The notes: generated by a model from the letters alone, not told the origin. Positions 7,525 through 20,941 are shown, numbered from the stretch's first letter. The stretch is DNA of 64,000 nucleotides from 3107 sp001483205 (GCA_964291375.2 OZ219809.1:558001-622000), one strand, 5' to 3'. Translations and numbers: made by a program.

Positions 7525-8490
7525 TTATTCCTTTCCCGGCGGGCGGGCCATCAGGGTGGCGACGGCCTCTGTTACCGTCGCCTCGCCTTCAAGAATGGCG
7601 GCAATCAGGGTGGCAATCGGCATGTCGATGCTGCGCTCCCGCGCCAGGCGGCACACCGCTTTTGCCGTGGCCGCGCCCTCGACGGTGACAGCGGCGTCAA
7701 ACCCCTCGCCCGCCCCGAGCGCCAGCCCGAAACGATAGTTGCGTGACCGCCGGGACGTGCAGGTCAGCGCCAGATCGCCAAAACCCGACAACCCCGAGAG
7801 CGTTTCCGGCAGCCCCCCCAACCCGGCGGCAAGGCGTTTCATCTCGGCATAGCCACGGGTCATCACCGCCGCGCGCGCGCTTTCCCCCAGACCCGCGCCG
7901 ATGGTGATGCCGCAGGCGATGGCGATGACGTTCTTCAGCGCTCCGCCCAGTTCGGCCCCGGTGGTGTCCGTGGTCCGATAGAGCCGCAATCCGGGGGCCG
8001 AAAGCTGATCCTGCAAGGCGGCGCAATCGTGCTCACTGCGGCACGCCAGTGTCAGCGCGGCGGGCAGGCCGCGGGCGATGTCGGCGGCAAAACTTGGCCC
8101 GGTCAGGAGTGCGGGCACGGCCCCCGGCACATGCGCCGCGATCAGGCAGGTCGGCCCCTGCAACGTCTTCAGGTCAGTGCCCTTGCAGCACGCCACCAGC
8201 CGCCTGCCGCGCAAGAGCTCGCCGTATTGCCCGAGAAAACCCGAAAGCCCCTGCATCGGGATGGCCAGCAGGATGGTCCCGGCCCGCGCCGCCCTGCCGA
8301 CATCCGCCGTGGGGATGACCTGCGGCGGCAGGGTGACGCCGGGCAGACGGGCGGTGTTTTCCCGGTGTGTCGCCATGGCGCTCGCGGCCCCTGCATCCCG
8401 CGCCCACAGGACAACCTGCCGCCCGCCATCGGCCAGACGGATTGCCAGCGCCGTGCCGAATGCGCCTGCGCCGATGACCGAGACGTTCAT
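7525..8490 (-). CDS. gpsA: glycerol-3-phosphate dehydrogenase [NAD(P)+]
   Basis: A 321-residue cytoplasmic enzyme reducing dihydroxyacetone phosphate to sn-glycerol-3-phosphate for phospholipid synthesis. The N-terminal dinucleotide fold starts VIGAGAFGTALAI. LKNVIAIACGI carries the catalytic Lys, and GFGDLALTCTSRRSRNYRFG is the substrate-binding segment. Its start codon overlaps the tsaD stop (ATGA, 8487-8490), so the two genes form an operon. Its 3' end abuts the damaged IS1595 remnant, with only about 15 bp between. Confidence 0.96.
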   Translation of the reverse strand: MNVSVIGAGAFGTALAIRLADGGRQVVLWARDAGAASAMATHRENTARLPGVTLPPQVIPTADVGRAARAGTILLAIPMQGLSGFLGQYGELLRGRRLVACCKGTDLKTLQGPTCLIAAHVPGAVPALLTGPSFAADIARGLPAALTLACRSEHDCAALQDQLSAPGLRLYRTTDTTGAELGGALKNVIAIACGITIGAGLGESARAAVMTRGYAEMKRLAAGLGGLPETLSGLSGFGDLALTCTSRRSRNYRFGLALGAGEGFDAAVTVEGAATAKAVCRLARERSIDMPIATLIAAILEGEATVTEAVATLMARPPGKE

Positions 8491-9587
8491 GCCTTTGCCC
8501 CCTTCCGGCCCGACCCCAGCAATGCCGGGGCGGTGGCATCAAGCGGCCATCGTGGTCGGGCGGCAAGGGTCATGTCATCCCGCGCGCCGGTTCGGAACCG
8601 CTCCAGCCCGGCCCAGGCGATCATCGCCGCGTTGTCGGTGCAAAGCGGCGCAGGCGGGGCGATGAACCGCACTCCGGCGCGGGCACATATGGCCTGCAAA
8701 GCCTCTCTGATCCGCGCATTCGCCGCGACCCCGCCGGTGACGGCAAACGCTGCGGGCGCGGGGTGTTCCGCCAGAAAGGTCTCCAGCGCGCGGCGGGACT
8801 TTTCCGCCAGAACCTCCGCGACTGCGGCCTGAAACCCGGCGCAGAGGTCGCTGCGGTCCTGTTCGGGAAGGCTGCCGCCATGTTCGGCAACCACCCTGTC
8901 GCGCGCCCGCAACAGCGCGGTTTTGAGGCCGGAAAAGGACAAATCACACCCCGCCCGGTCGAGAAGCGGCCTCGGGAAACGGAACCGGTGCGCGTCGCCG
9001 GTGCGGGCGCATCGCTCTACCGCCGGACCGCCGGGCTGCTCCAGCCCCAGAAGTTTTGCCGTCTTGTCGAACGCCTCTCCCGGTGCGTCGTCAATGGTGC
9101 CGCCCAGACGGGTGAACGCCTCTGCCCCGCGTGCGATCAGAAACTGGCAGTGCCCGCCAGAGGCCAGCAGCACCGGATAGGGAAAGTCCAGACCGTCGGT
9201 CAGCCGGGGCGTCAGCGCGTGACCGGCCAGATGGTTGACGCCGATCAGCGGCAGGCCGCGCCCGGCGGCGATCCCCTTTGCGCACATGACGCCCGCCATC
9301 ACCCCGCCGATCAGCCCCGGCCCGGCGGTCACGGCCACGGCGTCGATGCCCTCAAGACCGATCCCTGCCTGGTCCAGCGCCTGTTCGACGCAGAGGTCGA
9401 GCCGCTCCGCATGGGCGCGGGCGGCGATCTCCGGCACCACGCCGCCAAATGCCGCGTGCAGGTCGGTCTGGCCCATGACGATGTTGGCACGGATGTTCGG
9501 CGTGTCCCCCGGCGCATGGCTTACGACGGCGGCGGCGGTGTCGTCGCAACTGCTCTCCAGCCCCAGGACGGTCAGTGGTTCAGTCAT
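8487..9587 (-). CDS. tsaD: tRNA N6-adenosine threonylcarbamoyltransferase
   Basis: A 366-residue ASKHA-fold enzyme of the t6A modification pathway. It transfers threonylcarbamoyl to A37 of ANN-decoding tRNAs with TsaB/TsaE partners (not in this window). It begins VLGLESSCDDTAAAVV and has VPEIAARAHAERL, AVTAGPGLIGGVMAG, LLASGGHCQF and AVTGGVAANARIRE. The frame is open 43 codons upstream, but the family start is the Met at 9587. First gene of the tsaD-gpsA operon, and divergent from hemD with 80 bp between starts. Confidence 0.96.
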   Translation of the reverse strand: MTEPLTVLGLESSCDDTAAAVVSHAPGDTPNIRANIVMGQTDLHAAFGGVVPEIAARAHAERLDLCVEQALDQAGIGLEGIDAVAVTAGPGLIGGVMAGVMCAKGIAAGRGLPLIGVNHLAGHALTPRLTDGLDFPYPVLLASGGHCQFLIARGAEAFTRLGGTIDDAPGEAFDKTAKLLGLEQPGGPAVERCARTGDAHRFRFPRPLLDRAGCDLSFSGLKTALLRARDRVVAEHGGSLPEQDRSDLCAGFQAAVAEVLAEKSRRALETFLAEHPAPAAFAVTGGVAANARIREALQAICARAGVRFIAPPAPLCTDNAAMIAWAGLERFRTGARDDMTLAARPRWPLDATAPALLGSGRKGAKA

Positions 9588-9667
9588 ATGCGTTTGCGTT
9601 GCCGGTTGCCGGGGGTGTTGTCGGCAGGTATCACCTGAGCGGCCTGCCTGCAATCCCAAGGTCTGCC

Positions 9668-10372
9668 ATGCGCGCCACACCGACGATCCTTCTGACCCGG
9701 CCCAGGGCGCAGTCACTGCGCTTTGCCGATCAGTGCCGGGGCGCGATCCGGGGCGATTTTGACATCCTCATTGCCCCGGTCATCCGCATCGAACCCCTTT
9801 CCGGGGTGGAACTGCCCGAGGCCGAGGCCATGATCTTCACCTCGGAAAATGCGGTGGACGCGGTTGCGGGCAAAACCCGCCCCCGCCCCGTCCCGGCGTT
9901 CTGCGTCGGCAAACAGACAGCGATTGCAGCGGCGCGGGCCGGGTTCGTTGCCCGCGCGGCGGGGGGCAATGCTGACAGTCTTGCAGAACTGATCCGGCAG
10001 GCCGGGCCGCAGGGCAGGCTGCTGCACCCGAGGGGGGAGCATCAGACCGGCGATCTGGCGGCGCGTCTCTGCGCAGACGGGATGCAGGCGACATCGGTTG
10101 TCGTTTACCGTCAGGTCGGGCGGCGGCTGAGCGTGGCGGCGCGGGCGGTGCTCGGGCGGCAGGCCCCGGTCATCCTGCCGCTGTTTTCGCAGCGCAGCGC
10201 GCAGGCGGCATTGTCGCAGATCGGTGTGCCGGGGGCACCCCTGCACCCGGTGGCGATCAGCGGGCGGGTTGCAGACCGGGTTGCGGCGCTGGGGGCGTAT
10301 CGGACGGTTGTATCGGAACGCCCGGACGCCGCCGGAATGGTTGCCGCCATTGCGCGGCTGATCGATGCTTGA
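9668..10372 (+). CDS. hemD: uroporphyrinogen-III synthase
   Basis: A 234-residue HemD-family protein that cyclises hydroxymethylbilane to uroporphyrinogen III in heme/siroheme/B12 synthesis. Sequence identity in this family is always low. Support comes from the ILLTRP N-terminus, IFTSENAV, FCVGKQTA, LHPRGEHQTGDLA and the SQRSAQAAL segment, plus its place before mic60 and hemY, the usual alphaproteobacterial order. hemC, often just upstream of hemD, is not present here. The Met at 9668 is chosen over an upstream GTG that overlaps tsaD. Confidence 0.88.
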   Translation: MRATPTILLTRPRAQSLRFADQCRGAIRGDFDILIAPVIRIEPLSGVELPEAEAMIFTSENAVDAVAGKTRPRPVPAFCVGKQTAIAAARAGFVARAAGGNADSLAELIRQAGPQGRLLHPRGEHQTGDLAARLCADGMQATSVVVYRQVGRRLSVAARAVLGRQAPVILPLFSQRSAQAALSQIGVPGAPLHPVAISGRVADRVAALGAYRTVVSERPDAAGMVAAIARLIDA

Positions 10373-10477
10373 GCCGGGCCGGGAGCCGGGCTAAGCTGGC
10401 CCTGCGGACCGGGGGTCGGGCAGGAACGTCCGGGCGGGAAGGGTATTGTGAAAACCGCTGCAAAAAGGTGGGTTTAG

Positions 10478-11731
10478 GTGGCCAGAGCGAAAAAGCCGGT
10501 AACAGACACGTCCGGGGCGGATGACCCGACACAGGCCGGGGCGGTGCAGACCGAAGCGCAGGCAGAACCGGCAGAGGATGCTGTTGCCGGTGATGGCGAA
10601 TCGGCGGGGAGCGACGCGCCTGCGGCAAACGGCGAACCGCCCGGCGATGATGCTGGCGATGATTCCGGCGATGACAGGGCCACGCCCGCCCCGGATGCAG
10701 CCACCGTCCCGCCCGCCACAGACCGCCCGCGCCGTGCCGCCGCCGCCCTGACGCTGGTCGCCGCGGGTGCTCTGGTGGCGGTCGCGGGTTATGTGGCGGC
10801 GCACTACATGCTGCGTGGCTGGCCGATCTTCACTGCGCCGGACCAGGCGGAACTGGCCGCGACGATCCGCAACCTCGATGACCGGCTGGCGGCGCTTGAG
10901 ACGCGCCCGGATGACGGGGCCGCCCTGCAACAGGCTCTGGCGGTGCTGGAGGCCCGGCTCGCTGACCTTGAAACCACCATCGCCGCCACGGACACCGGGC
11001 AGACCGGCACCTCCAGCGCCGCGTTGCAGACACAGACCACAGAGTTGGCCGCGACGGTTGGCGGCCTCGATGATCGGCTGGCGGCACTTGAGGCGCGCCC
11101 GGAGGACGGGGCCGCCCTGCAACAGGCCCTGGCGACGCTGGAGGCCCGGCTCGCCGGGATCGAAAAGCGGCTTGCCGCCATGGAAACCGCTGCCGAAACC
11201 ACCGATGCCGGGCAAACCGCCACCGCCGCATTGCGCCGCGCCGCGATCCTGCGAATCACCTCTGCCCTTGACAGCGGCACGGGCTTTGCGGATGCGCTGA
11301 ATGACTTGGAGCACTCCGGCGTCACCGACATCCCGCAGGTGCTGACGGCCATGGCACCGGGCGGCGTGGCGACGACAACCGCGCTTCTGGACGGTTTTCC
11401 CGACGCCGCCCGTGCCGCGATTGCCGCCGAGACCGAACAGGCGGTTGCCGCAGGCACCATGACCCGTCTGGGCGGGTTTCTCCGCCGACAGATCGGGGTG
11501 CGTTCGCTTGAGCCGCGCGCCGGTGACGATGCCGATGCGGTTCTGTCCCGTGCCGAGGCCGCAGTGCGGGCGGGGAATCTGGCCGCGGGTCTGGAAGAGC
11601 TGCACGCCCTGTCCCCGGCGGCAGCGGTGGCGATGGGCGGCTGGATTGCGCGGGCAGAGACGCGACAGGCCGCGGTTGAGGCCGCCCTGCGGCTGAAGGC
11701 CGATCTTAAGGCCGGTATGGATGACAAGTGA
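10478..11731 (+). CDS. mitofilin/Mic60-like inner membrane protein
   Basis: A 417-residue protein with the alphaproteobacterial Mic60 layout. A disordered acidic, Ala/Pro-rich N-terminal segment (1-85) is followed by one transmembrane helix (about 90-112), a periplasmic coiled coil (about 120-245) and an alpha-helical C-terminal mitofilin-like region ending in a Leu/Ala helix. The coiled coil contains a 64-residue duplication: the segment starting ELAAT..LDDRLAALE at about residue 125 recurs at about 189, with closely matching DNA 192 bp apart. Mic60 homologues shape inner-membrane invaginations. The location between hemD and hemY is the classic context. Starts with GTG. Confidence 0.82.
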   Translation: MARAKKPVTDTSGADDPTQAGAVQTEAQAEPAEDAVAGDGESAGSDAPAANGEPPGDDAGDDSGDDRATPAPDAATVPPATDRPRRAAAALTLVAAGALVAVAGYVAAHYMLRGWPIFTAPDQAELAATIRNLDDRLAALETRPDDGAALQQALAVLEARLADLETTIAATDTGQTGTSSAALQTQTTELAATVGGLDDRLAALEARPEDGAALQQALATLEARLAGIEKRLAAMETAAETTDAGQTATAALRRAAILRITSALDSGTGFADALNDLEHSGVTDIPQVLTAMAPGGVATTTALLDGFPDAARAAIAAETEQAVAAGTMTRLGGFLRRQIGVRSLEPRAGDDADAVLSRAEAAVRAGNLAAGLEELHALSPAAAVAMGGWIARAETRQAAVEAALRLKADLKAGMDDK

Positions 11732-11740
11732 GGCTTGCCG

Positions 11741-13285
11741 ATGCTTTGGTCCCTGATCAGGATATTCGCCTTTATCGGTGTCGTCACCGCGCTCGCCTTC
11801 GGGGCGTGGATGGTCGCCGAAACCGAGTCCGGCCTGATCCTGACCATTGCCGGGACCGAGGTTGTGCTCGGGCCTTTGCAATCGGTGGTGGCCGCCTTTG
11901 CCCTGCTGGTGCTGGTCTGGCTGGCGCTCAAGCTCGCCGGGTTGCTGGCCGCGGTATCGCGGTTTCTCAATGGCGATGAAACCGCGCTGTCGCGGTATTT
12001 CGACCGCAACCGCGAACGCAAGGGGTATCAGGCGCTGGCGGACGGCCTGCTGGCGCTTTCGTCCGGCGAGGGGCGGCTGGCGCTGATCAAGGCCGACCGG
12101 GCAGAGCGCTATCTGAAACGCCCCGAACTGACCAATCTGCTGAGCGCGCAGGCGGCGGAACTGGCCGGGGATCGGGGCAAGGCCGAAAAGGTTTACAAGG
12201 CGTTGCTGAGCGATGAGCGGACCCGGTTTGTCGGTGTGCGCGGCCTGATGAAGCACAGGCTGTCGGACGGGGACACCGAAACCGCGATGAAGCTGGCCGG
12301 GAAGGCCCTTGCGCTCAAACCCGCCCATGGCGAGACGCAGGACACGCTGTTGCGGTTGCAGGCGGATCGCGAGGACTGGACGGGCGCGCGCAAGACGCTT
12401 CAGGCCAAGCTGAAACACGGCAATCTGCCCCGCGATGTGCATAAGCGTCGCGATGCGGTGCTGGCATTGTCCGAGGCGCGGGGCAAAATTGAGCTTGGCC
12501 AGCTTAGCGAAGCCCGTGATGCGGTGATTGAGGCCAACCGGCTGTCGCCCGATCTGGTGCCGGCGGCGGTGCTGGCGGCGCGGTTCCATATGAAGGACGG
12601 CAAGGCCCGCCATGCCACCGGTCTGATCCGCAAGGCGTGGAATGCGGCCCCGCACCCGGAGCTGGCTGCGGCCTTTGCCGACATCGCGCCGGATGAAAGC
12701 CGCGAGGCGCGCCTGAAGCGTTTTGCGCCGTTGATCCGGGCACATCCCGGCCACCCGGAGGTGAAAATGCTTCAGGCCGAGCTTTTGATTGCCGCCGAGG
12801 ATTTTCCGGCGGCGCGCAAGGCCCTGGGCGATCTGTGCGAGAGCGCGCCGACCACGCGGGTGCTGACCCTTATGGCGGCGGTCGAGCGGGGGGAGGGCGC
12901 GGATGACGCGGTGGTGCGTGGCTGGCTGACCCGCGCCCTGACCGCCCCGCACGGGCCGCAATGGGTGTGTGATAATTGCCATACGATCCACGGGAAATGG
13001 CGGCCAACCTGTAGTAACGGCGATTGTGGGGGGGTTGATACGCTGTCGTGGACCGAGCCGCCCGTGGGTGAGCCGGTGATCCCCGGCGGGGCCGAAATGC
13101 TGCCGTTGCTGGTTGGTGCGCCGACGAAACCGCAAGGGGGCGTTGCGGCGGAAGAGGCCGGGCCTGCCGGTGATGATGCTGTTGGTGATGGTGGTGCGGA
13201 CAGCCCCCCGCCCCGCTCTGACGCCATAGCGGACGAAACACCTGATACGCTGTCCCCCGAGGACAAGGCGCGACAGGTGTATTGA
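11741..13285 (+). CDS. hemY: HemY-like TPR membrane protein
   Basis: A 514-residue protein of the alphaproteobacterial HemY-like family (not protoporphyrinogen oxidase). Two N-terminal transmembrane helices (about 4-28 and 42-66) are followed by TPR-like helical repeats (about 95-400). A small zinc-ribbon-like motif follows (CDNCHTIHGKWRPTC, with a further Cys), then a low-complexity acidic tail. It is usually cotranscribed with hemD and mic60, and its role in heme metabolism is unclear. A TTG two codons upstream is possible, but the ATG at 11741 is preferred. The stop overlaps the left terminus of a repeat copy. Confidence 0.88.
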   Translation: MLWSLIRIFAFIGVVTALAFGAWMVAETESGLILTIAGTEVVLGPLQSVVAAFALLVLVWLALKLAGLLAAVSRFLNGDETALSRYFDRNRERKGYQALADGLLALSSGEGRLALIKADRAERYLKRPELTNLLSAQAAELAGDRGKAEKVYKALLSDERTRFVGVRGLMKHRLSDGDTETAMKLAGKALALKPAHGETQDTLLRLQADREDWTGARKTLQAKLKHGNLPRDVHKRRDAVLALSEARGKIELGQLSEARDAVIEANRLSPDLVPAAVLAARFHMKDGKARHATGLIRKAWNAAPHPELAAAFADIAPDESREARLKRFAPLIRAHPGHPEVKMLQAELLIAAEDFPAARKALGDLCESAPTTRVLTLMAAVERGEGADDAVVRGWLTRALTAPHGPQWVCDNCHTIHGKWRPTCSNGDCGGVDTLSWTEPPVGEPVIPGGAEMLPLLVGAPTKPQGGVAAEEAGPAGDDAVGDGGADSPPPRSDAIADETPDTLSPEDKARQVY

Positions 13286-13374
13286 AAGGCCACTGTATAT
13301 TGGCGTGAAAACCAGATTTGGGTCCAAGCCTCGCCCTTGATCCTGCCCGGCTGAGCGAATATGCAGAGGCTTTT
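13285..13374. repeat. short MITE-like repeat, copy H
   Basis: A 90-bp element with degenerate inverted termini, AAAGGCCACTGTATATTGG and AATATGCAGAGGCTTTT, starting at the hemY stop codon. Its interior is not the core of copies A-F but a piece of the second repeat family (TTTGGGTCCAAG, reverse orientation). It may act as a terminator between hemY and tRNA-Thr. Confidence 0.65.
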
Positions 13375-13467
13375 CCCCGGCATCACGCGGCAGGGCAGGG
13401 GGCCGTCGCTGACAGACGCAATCCCGACTTGATCTGCCTCGCCTGAGCGGCTAAACGGGCGCGGCGC

Positions 13468-13543
13468 GCCGCATTAGCTCAGCCGGTAGAGCAACCGCTT
13501 CGTAAGCGGTGGGTCGGGGGTTCAAGTCCCTCATGCGGCACCA
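13468..13543 (+). tRNA. tRNA-Thr (anticodon CGT)
   Basis: 76 nt including an encoded CCA. The acceptor GCCGCAT pairs with ATGCGGC, the D-arm is AGCTCAGCCGGTAGAGC, and the anticodon stem ACCGC/GCGGT encloses TTCGTAA (anticodon CGT). The T-arm is GGGGGTTCAAGTCCCTC. All arms pair well. Confidence 0.97.
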
Positions 13544-13641
13544 TGTTTCCGGCCAACCGCCCGCCCGTCCGCGCGGGTGTTCGGCCTTCATCGGATTGCG
13601 CGCTGCCCGCTCTCGCGCCAGACAACAGAGGGAACAAGACG

Positions 13642-14595
13642 GTGAACGCCAACCGACGCCTCAAACCGGCTTTCAGCCTTGTTGCCGCCGCATTCTGCCT
13701 GTTCGCGGCAACGCTTCCGGCCTTTGCGCACCCCCCGGTTGACGACACCCGGCGCATCGCCGTGGTCTCTGCCTTTCCGCCCGAAATCGCCCTTCTGAAA
13801 GGCGACCTTCAGGATGAGGAAACTCACCGGATCAACGGCGTCGCCTTCACCACCGGCGCGCTGGACGGGCGCGAGGTTGTCCTGTTTCTGAGCGGCATAA
13901 GCGTCGTCAATGCGGCAATGACGGTGCAGGTCGCGCTTGATCACTTCCGCATCGACAGGATCGTTTTTTCCGGCATTGCGGGCGGGGTTGATCCCGGCCT
14001 GAACATCGGCGATGTGGCGATTACCGAACAATGGGGGCAATATCTGGAACTGGTTCTGGCGCGGCAAGGCGGGGACGGGGGCGAGGGCGATGACCGCTGG
14101 TCAAAACCGCCGTTCTTTGAATACCCGTTCGCGGGGTTCGGGATGATGTTTCCCCGCTCGGTTGACGTGCTGAGAGAGGGCGCAGAGGCCCCCGAGACCC
14201 GTTTTTGGTTTCCGGCAGACCCGGACATGCTGGCCCTCGCCCGCACGGTGGCGGCAGGGATGGCGCTTGAGCGCTGCACGGCGGAAAGCGTCTGCCTCGG
14301 CCGGGTGCCGAAGGTTGTGGTCGGCGGCAATGGCGTGTCGGGCAGTGCCTTTGTCGATAACGCCGCGTTCCGGGAATACACGTTTGAAACCTTCGGGGCG
14401 CGGGTGCTGGATATGGAAAGCGCCGCTGTTGCCCATGTCGCCTGGTCCAACAGAGTGCCGTTCATCGCCGTGCGCAGCGTGTCTGATCTGGCGGGCGGGG
14501 GCGATCACAGCAACGAGCTGCCGGTGTTTTTTCAGCTTGCCGCCGGGAATGCGGCTGCTGTGGTCAGGGCGCTGTTGCGGGCAATGCCGGAGTAG
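13642..14595 (+). CDS. exported nucleoside phosphorylase/MTA-SAH nucleosidase-like protein
   Basis: A 317-residue protein of the PNP/UDP phosphorylase superfamily, closest in pattern to MTA/SAH nucleosidase: IAVVSAFPPEIALL, FSGIAGGVDPGLNIGDV, LDMESAAVAHVAW and VRSVSDLAGGG. The ME and SD motifs supply the usual ribose-binding Glu and catalytic Asp. Unusually it has a clear signal peptide (about 1-31, ending LPAFAH), and an extra loop follows the GDVAITE segment (about 135-180). The predicted location is periplasmic, where a nucleosidase substrate is not obvious. The GTG at 13642 with AGAGGGA upstream gives the signal peptide. An earlier ATG overlaps the tRNA-Thr CCA. Confidence 0.8.
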   Translation: MNANRRLKPAFSLVAAAFCLFAATLPAFAHPPVDDTRRIAVVSAFPPEIALLKGDLQDEETHRINGVAFTTGALDGREVVLFLSGISVVNAAMTVQVALDHFRIDRIVFSGIAGGVDPGLNIGDVAITEQWGQYLELVLARQGGDGGEGDDRWSKPPFFEYPFAGFGMMFPRSVDVLREGAEAPETRFWFPADPDMLALARTVAAGMALERCTAESVCLGRVPKVVVGGNGVSGSAFVDNAAFREYTFETFGARVLDMESAAVAHVAWSNRVPFIAVRSVSDLAGGGDHSNELPVFFQLAAGNAAAVVRALLRAMPE

Positions 14596-14672
14596 TTTGG
14601 TCAGCCCTCAATGGGGTGGCGTGGTGCGCGCGCCTCTGTCATATGGGCACCGGGCCTGCCCGCCCCCCACAC

Positions 14673-19208
<4,536 letters not shown>

Positions 19209-19298
19209 GCCGCGTTCCTTTCGTCGTCCTGCGGGGCGTCCGTCTCATATCCCCGTGGCCATGCCCGGCAGGGGGCGGGGGCCACATGGGGGCCACGC

Positions 19299-20756
19299 CT
19301 ATTCCGCCGCCGTTTTCGCCGCCTGTTCCGCCGCCGCCCGCGCGTCCGCATCAAGCGCGCTCAGAATGCTGTCCGCCGCCTCGCGCCCGTCGCGGATCGC
19401 CCAGACCACCAGGCTCGCCCCGCGCACGATGTCCCCGGCGGCATAGACCCCCGGCAGACTGGTGGCATGGGTGCGGAAATCGGCCCGGATCGTGCCCCAG
19501 CGGGTGACCTCAAGCGCCGCCTCACCCCACAGTGTCGGCAGGTTCTCAGGGTCAAACCCCAGCGCCTTGATGACCATATCGGCCTCTTCGGTGTAATCCG
19601 CGCCCTCAATCGGCTCCGGCGTCCGGCGACCGGTGGCATCCGGCGCACCAAGGCGCATCCTGCGGACCAACACGCCGGTGACCGGATCCCCCGCAAAGCC
19701 CCGCGGGGCGGTTTGCCAGACAAACTCAACGCCCTCTTCCTCGGCGTGCATCACTTCGCGCATTGAGCCGGGCATGTTCTCCCGATCCCGGCGATAGAGG
19801 CATTTGACAGAGGCCGCCCCCTGCCGGACCGCAGTGCGCACACAATCCATCGCCGTGTCCCCGCCGCCGATCACCACGACGCGCCTGCCGTGCGCGTTCA
19901 TCTCTCCGCTGTCGAACTCCGGCACCCGGTCGCCGAAACTCTTGCGGTTAGAGGCGGTCAGATAGTCGATGGCCCGCACAATCCCCCGCGCCCCGCTGCC
20001 CGGTGCCTGCAAGTCCCGCGTTTCATAGACCCCGGTCGCGATCAGCACCGCATTATGCGCCGCCCGCAGCACGGTGAAGTCAATATCCGCGCCGACCTTG
20101 GTGTTGAGGGCAAAGCTGACACCTGCGGCCCGAAGCTGTTCGATCCGGCGCATGACCACGGGTTTTTCCAGCTTGAAGCCGGGAATGCCGTAGGTCAGCA
20201 ACCCGCCTGCCCGGTCGTAACGGTCATAGACGGTGACCTGCACGCCCGCGCGCCGCAACCGCTCTGCCGCCGCCAGCCCGCCCGGCCCCGCACCGATAAT
20301 GCCGACGCTTTCGGGGCGTTCGGTCAGGGGAGTGGCGGGCCTCACCCACCCCTCGCGCCAGGCGGTTTCGGTCAGGTATTTTTCGACCGCGCCGATGGTG
20401 ACCGTGCCATGCCCCGATTGCTCGATCACGCAGTTGCCTTCGCACAGGCGGTCCTGCGGGCAGATGCGGCCACAGATTTCCGGGAACGCATTGGTGGCCT
20501 GGCTGAGCTCGTAAGCCTCTTTCAGGCGGCCCTCGGCGGTCAGGCGCAACCAGTCCGGGATATTGTTGTGCAGCGGGCAATGGGTCTGGCAATAGGGCAC
20601 CCCGCACTGGCTGCACCGGCTGGCCTGTTCCCCGGCCTTCGCGTCGGCAAATTCCGCATGAATTTCCCGAAAATCGTCGCGGCGCGCCACGGCTTCGCGT
20701 TTTCCGGGCATGTCGCGCCCGATCGAGACGAATTTCAGCATCGGTTGCCCGGCCAT
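19299..20756 (-). CDS. gltD: glutamate synthase [NADPH] small chain
   Basis: A 485-residue beta subunit that feeds electrons from NADPH to GltB. The N-terminal Cys cluster (CSQCGVPYCQTHCP, then CGRICPQDRLCEGNC) binds two 4Fe-4S centres. The FAD site is IIGAGPGGLAAAERL and the NADPH site VIGGGDTAMDCVRTA. Full length. gltD precedes gltB in one transcription unit for ammonia assimilation. Confidence 0.97.
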   Translation of the reverse strand: MAGQPMLKFVSIGRDMPGKREAVARRDDFREIHAEFADAKAGEQASRCSQCGVPYCQTHCPLHNNIPDWLRLTAEGRLKEAYELSQATNAFPEICGRICPQDRLCEGNCVIEQSGHGTVTIGAVEKYLTETAWREGWVRPATPLTERPESVGIIGAGPGGLAAAERLRRAGVQVTVYDRYDRAGGLLTYGIPGFKLEKPVVMRRIEQLRAAGVSFALNTKVGADIDFTVLRAAHNAVLIATGVYETRDLQAPGSGARGIVRAIDYLTASNRKSFGDRVPEFDSGEMNAHGRRVVVIGGGDTAMDCVRTAVRQGAASVKCLYRRDRENMPGSMREVMHAEEEGVEFVWQTAPRGFAGDPVTGVLVRRMRLGAPDATGRRTPEPIEGADYTEEADMVIKALGFDPENLPTLWGEAALEVTRWGTIRADFRTHATSLPGVYAAGDIVRGASLVVWAIRDGREAADSILSALDADARAAAEQAAKTAAE

Positions 20757-20821
20757 CCGGCTCTCCCCTCAAGCGGAATCAGAACAGGATACCGCGTATA
20801 CCCCATTTCAGACGGGATAAA

Positions 20822-20941
20822 AAGTCATAACAGGTGACATATTTTTGAGGGGGCACGCCGGAAAAGGCCCGAATCCGGCGATCTGTCGGGGGTTTTCCGG
20901 GATGGCGCACGATTTTATGTCATAAGTGCTGTCATAAATGC
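20822..20941. promoter_or_regulatory. GTCATAA direct repeats between gltD and uppP
   Basis: The 244-bp divergent space holds three GTCATAA motifs: 20824-20830 and two in a perfect 12-bp tandem, TGTCATAAGTGC (20918-20929) and TGTCATAAATGC (20930-20941). The first is followed by the inverted half TGACAT at 20835-20840. A regulator-binding role is inferred only from position and repetition. Confidence 0.4.

Noticed and set aside
10391..13327. 978-residue minus-strand open frame opposite mic60 and hemY
   Set aside because: This is a typical shadow of high-GC coding. It is rich in Arg, Gly, Pro and His, covers two well-supported plus-strand genes, and has no family motif.
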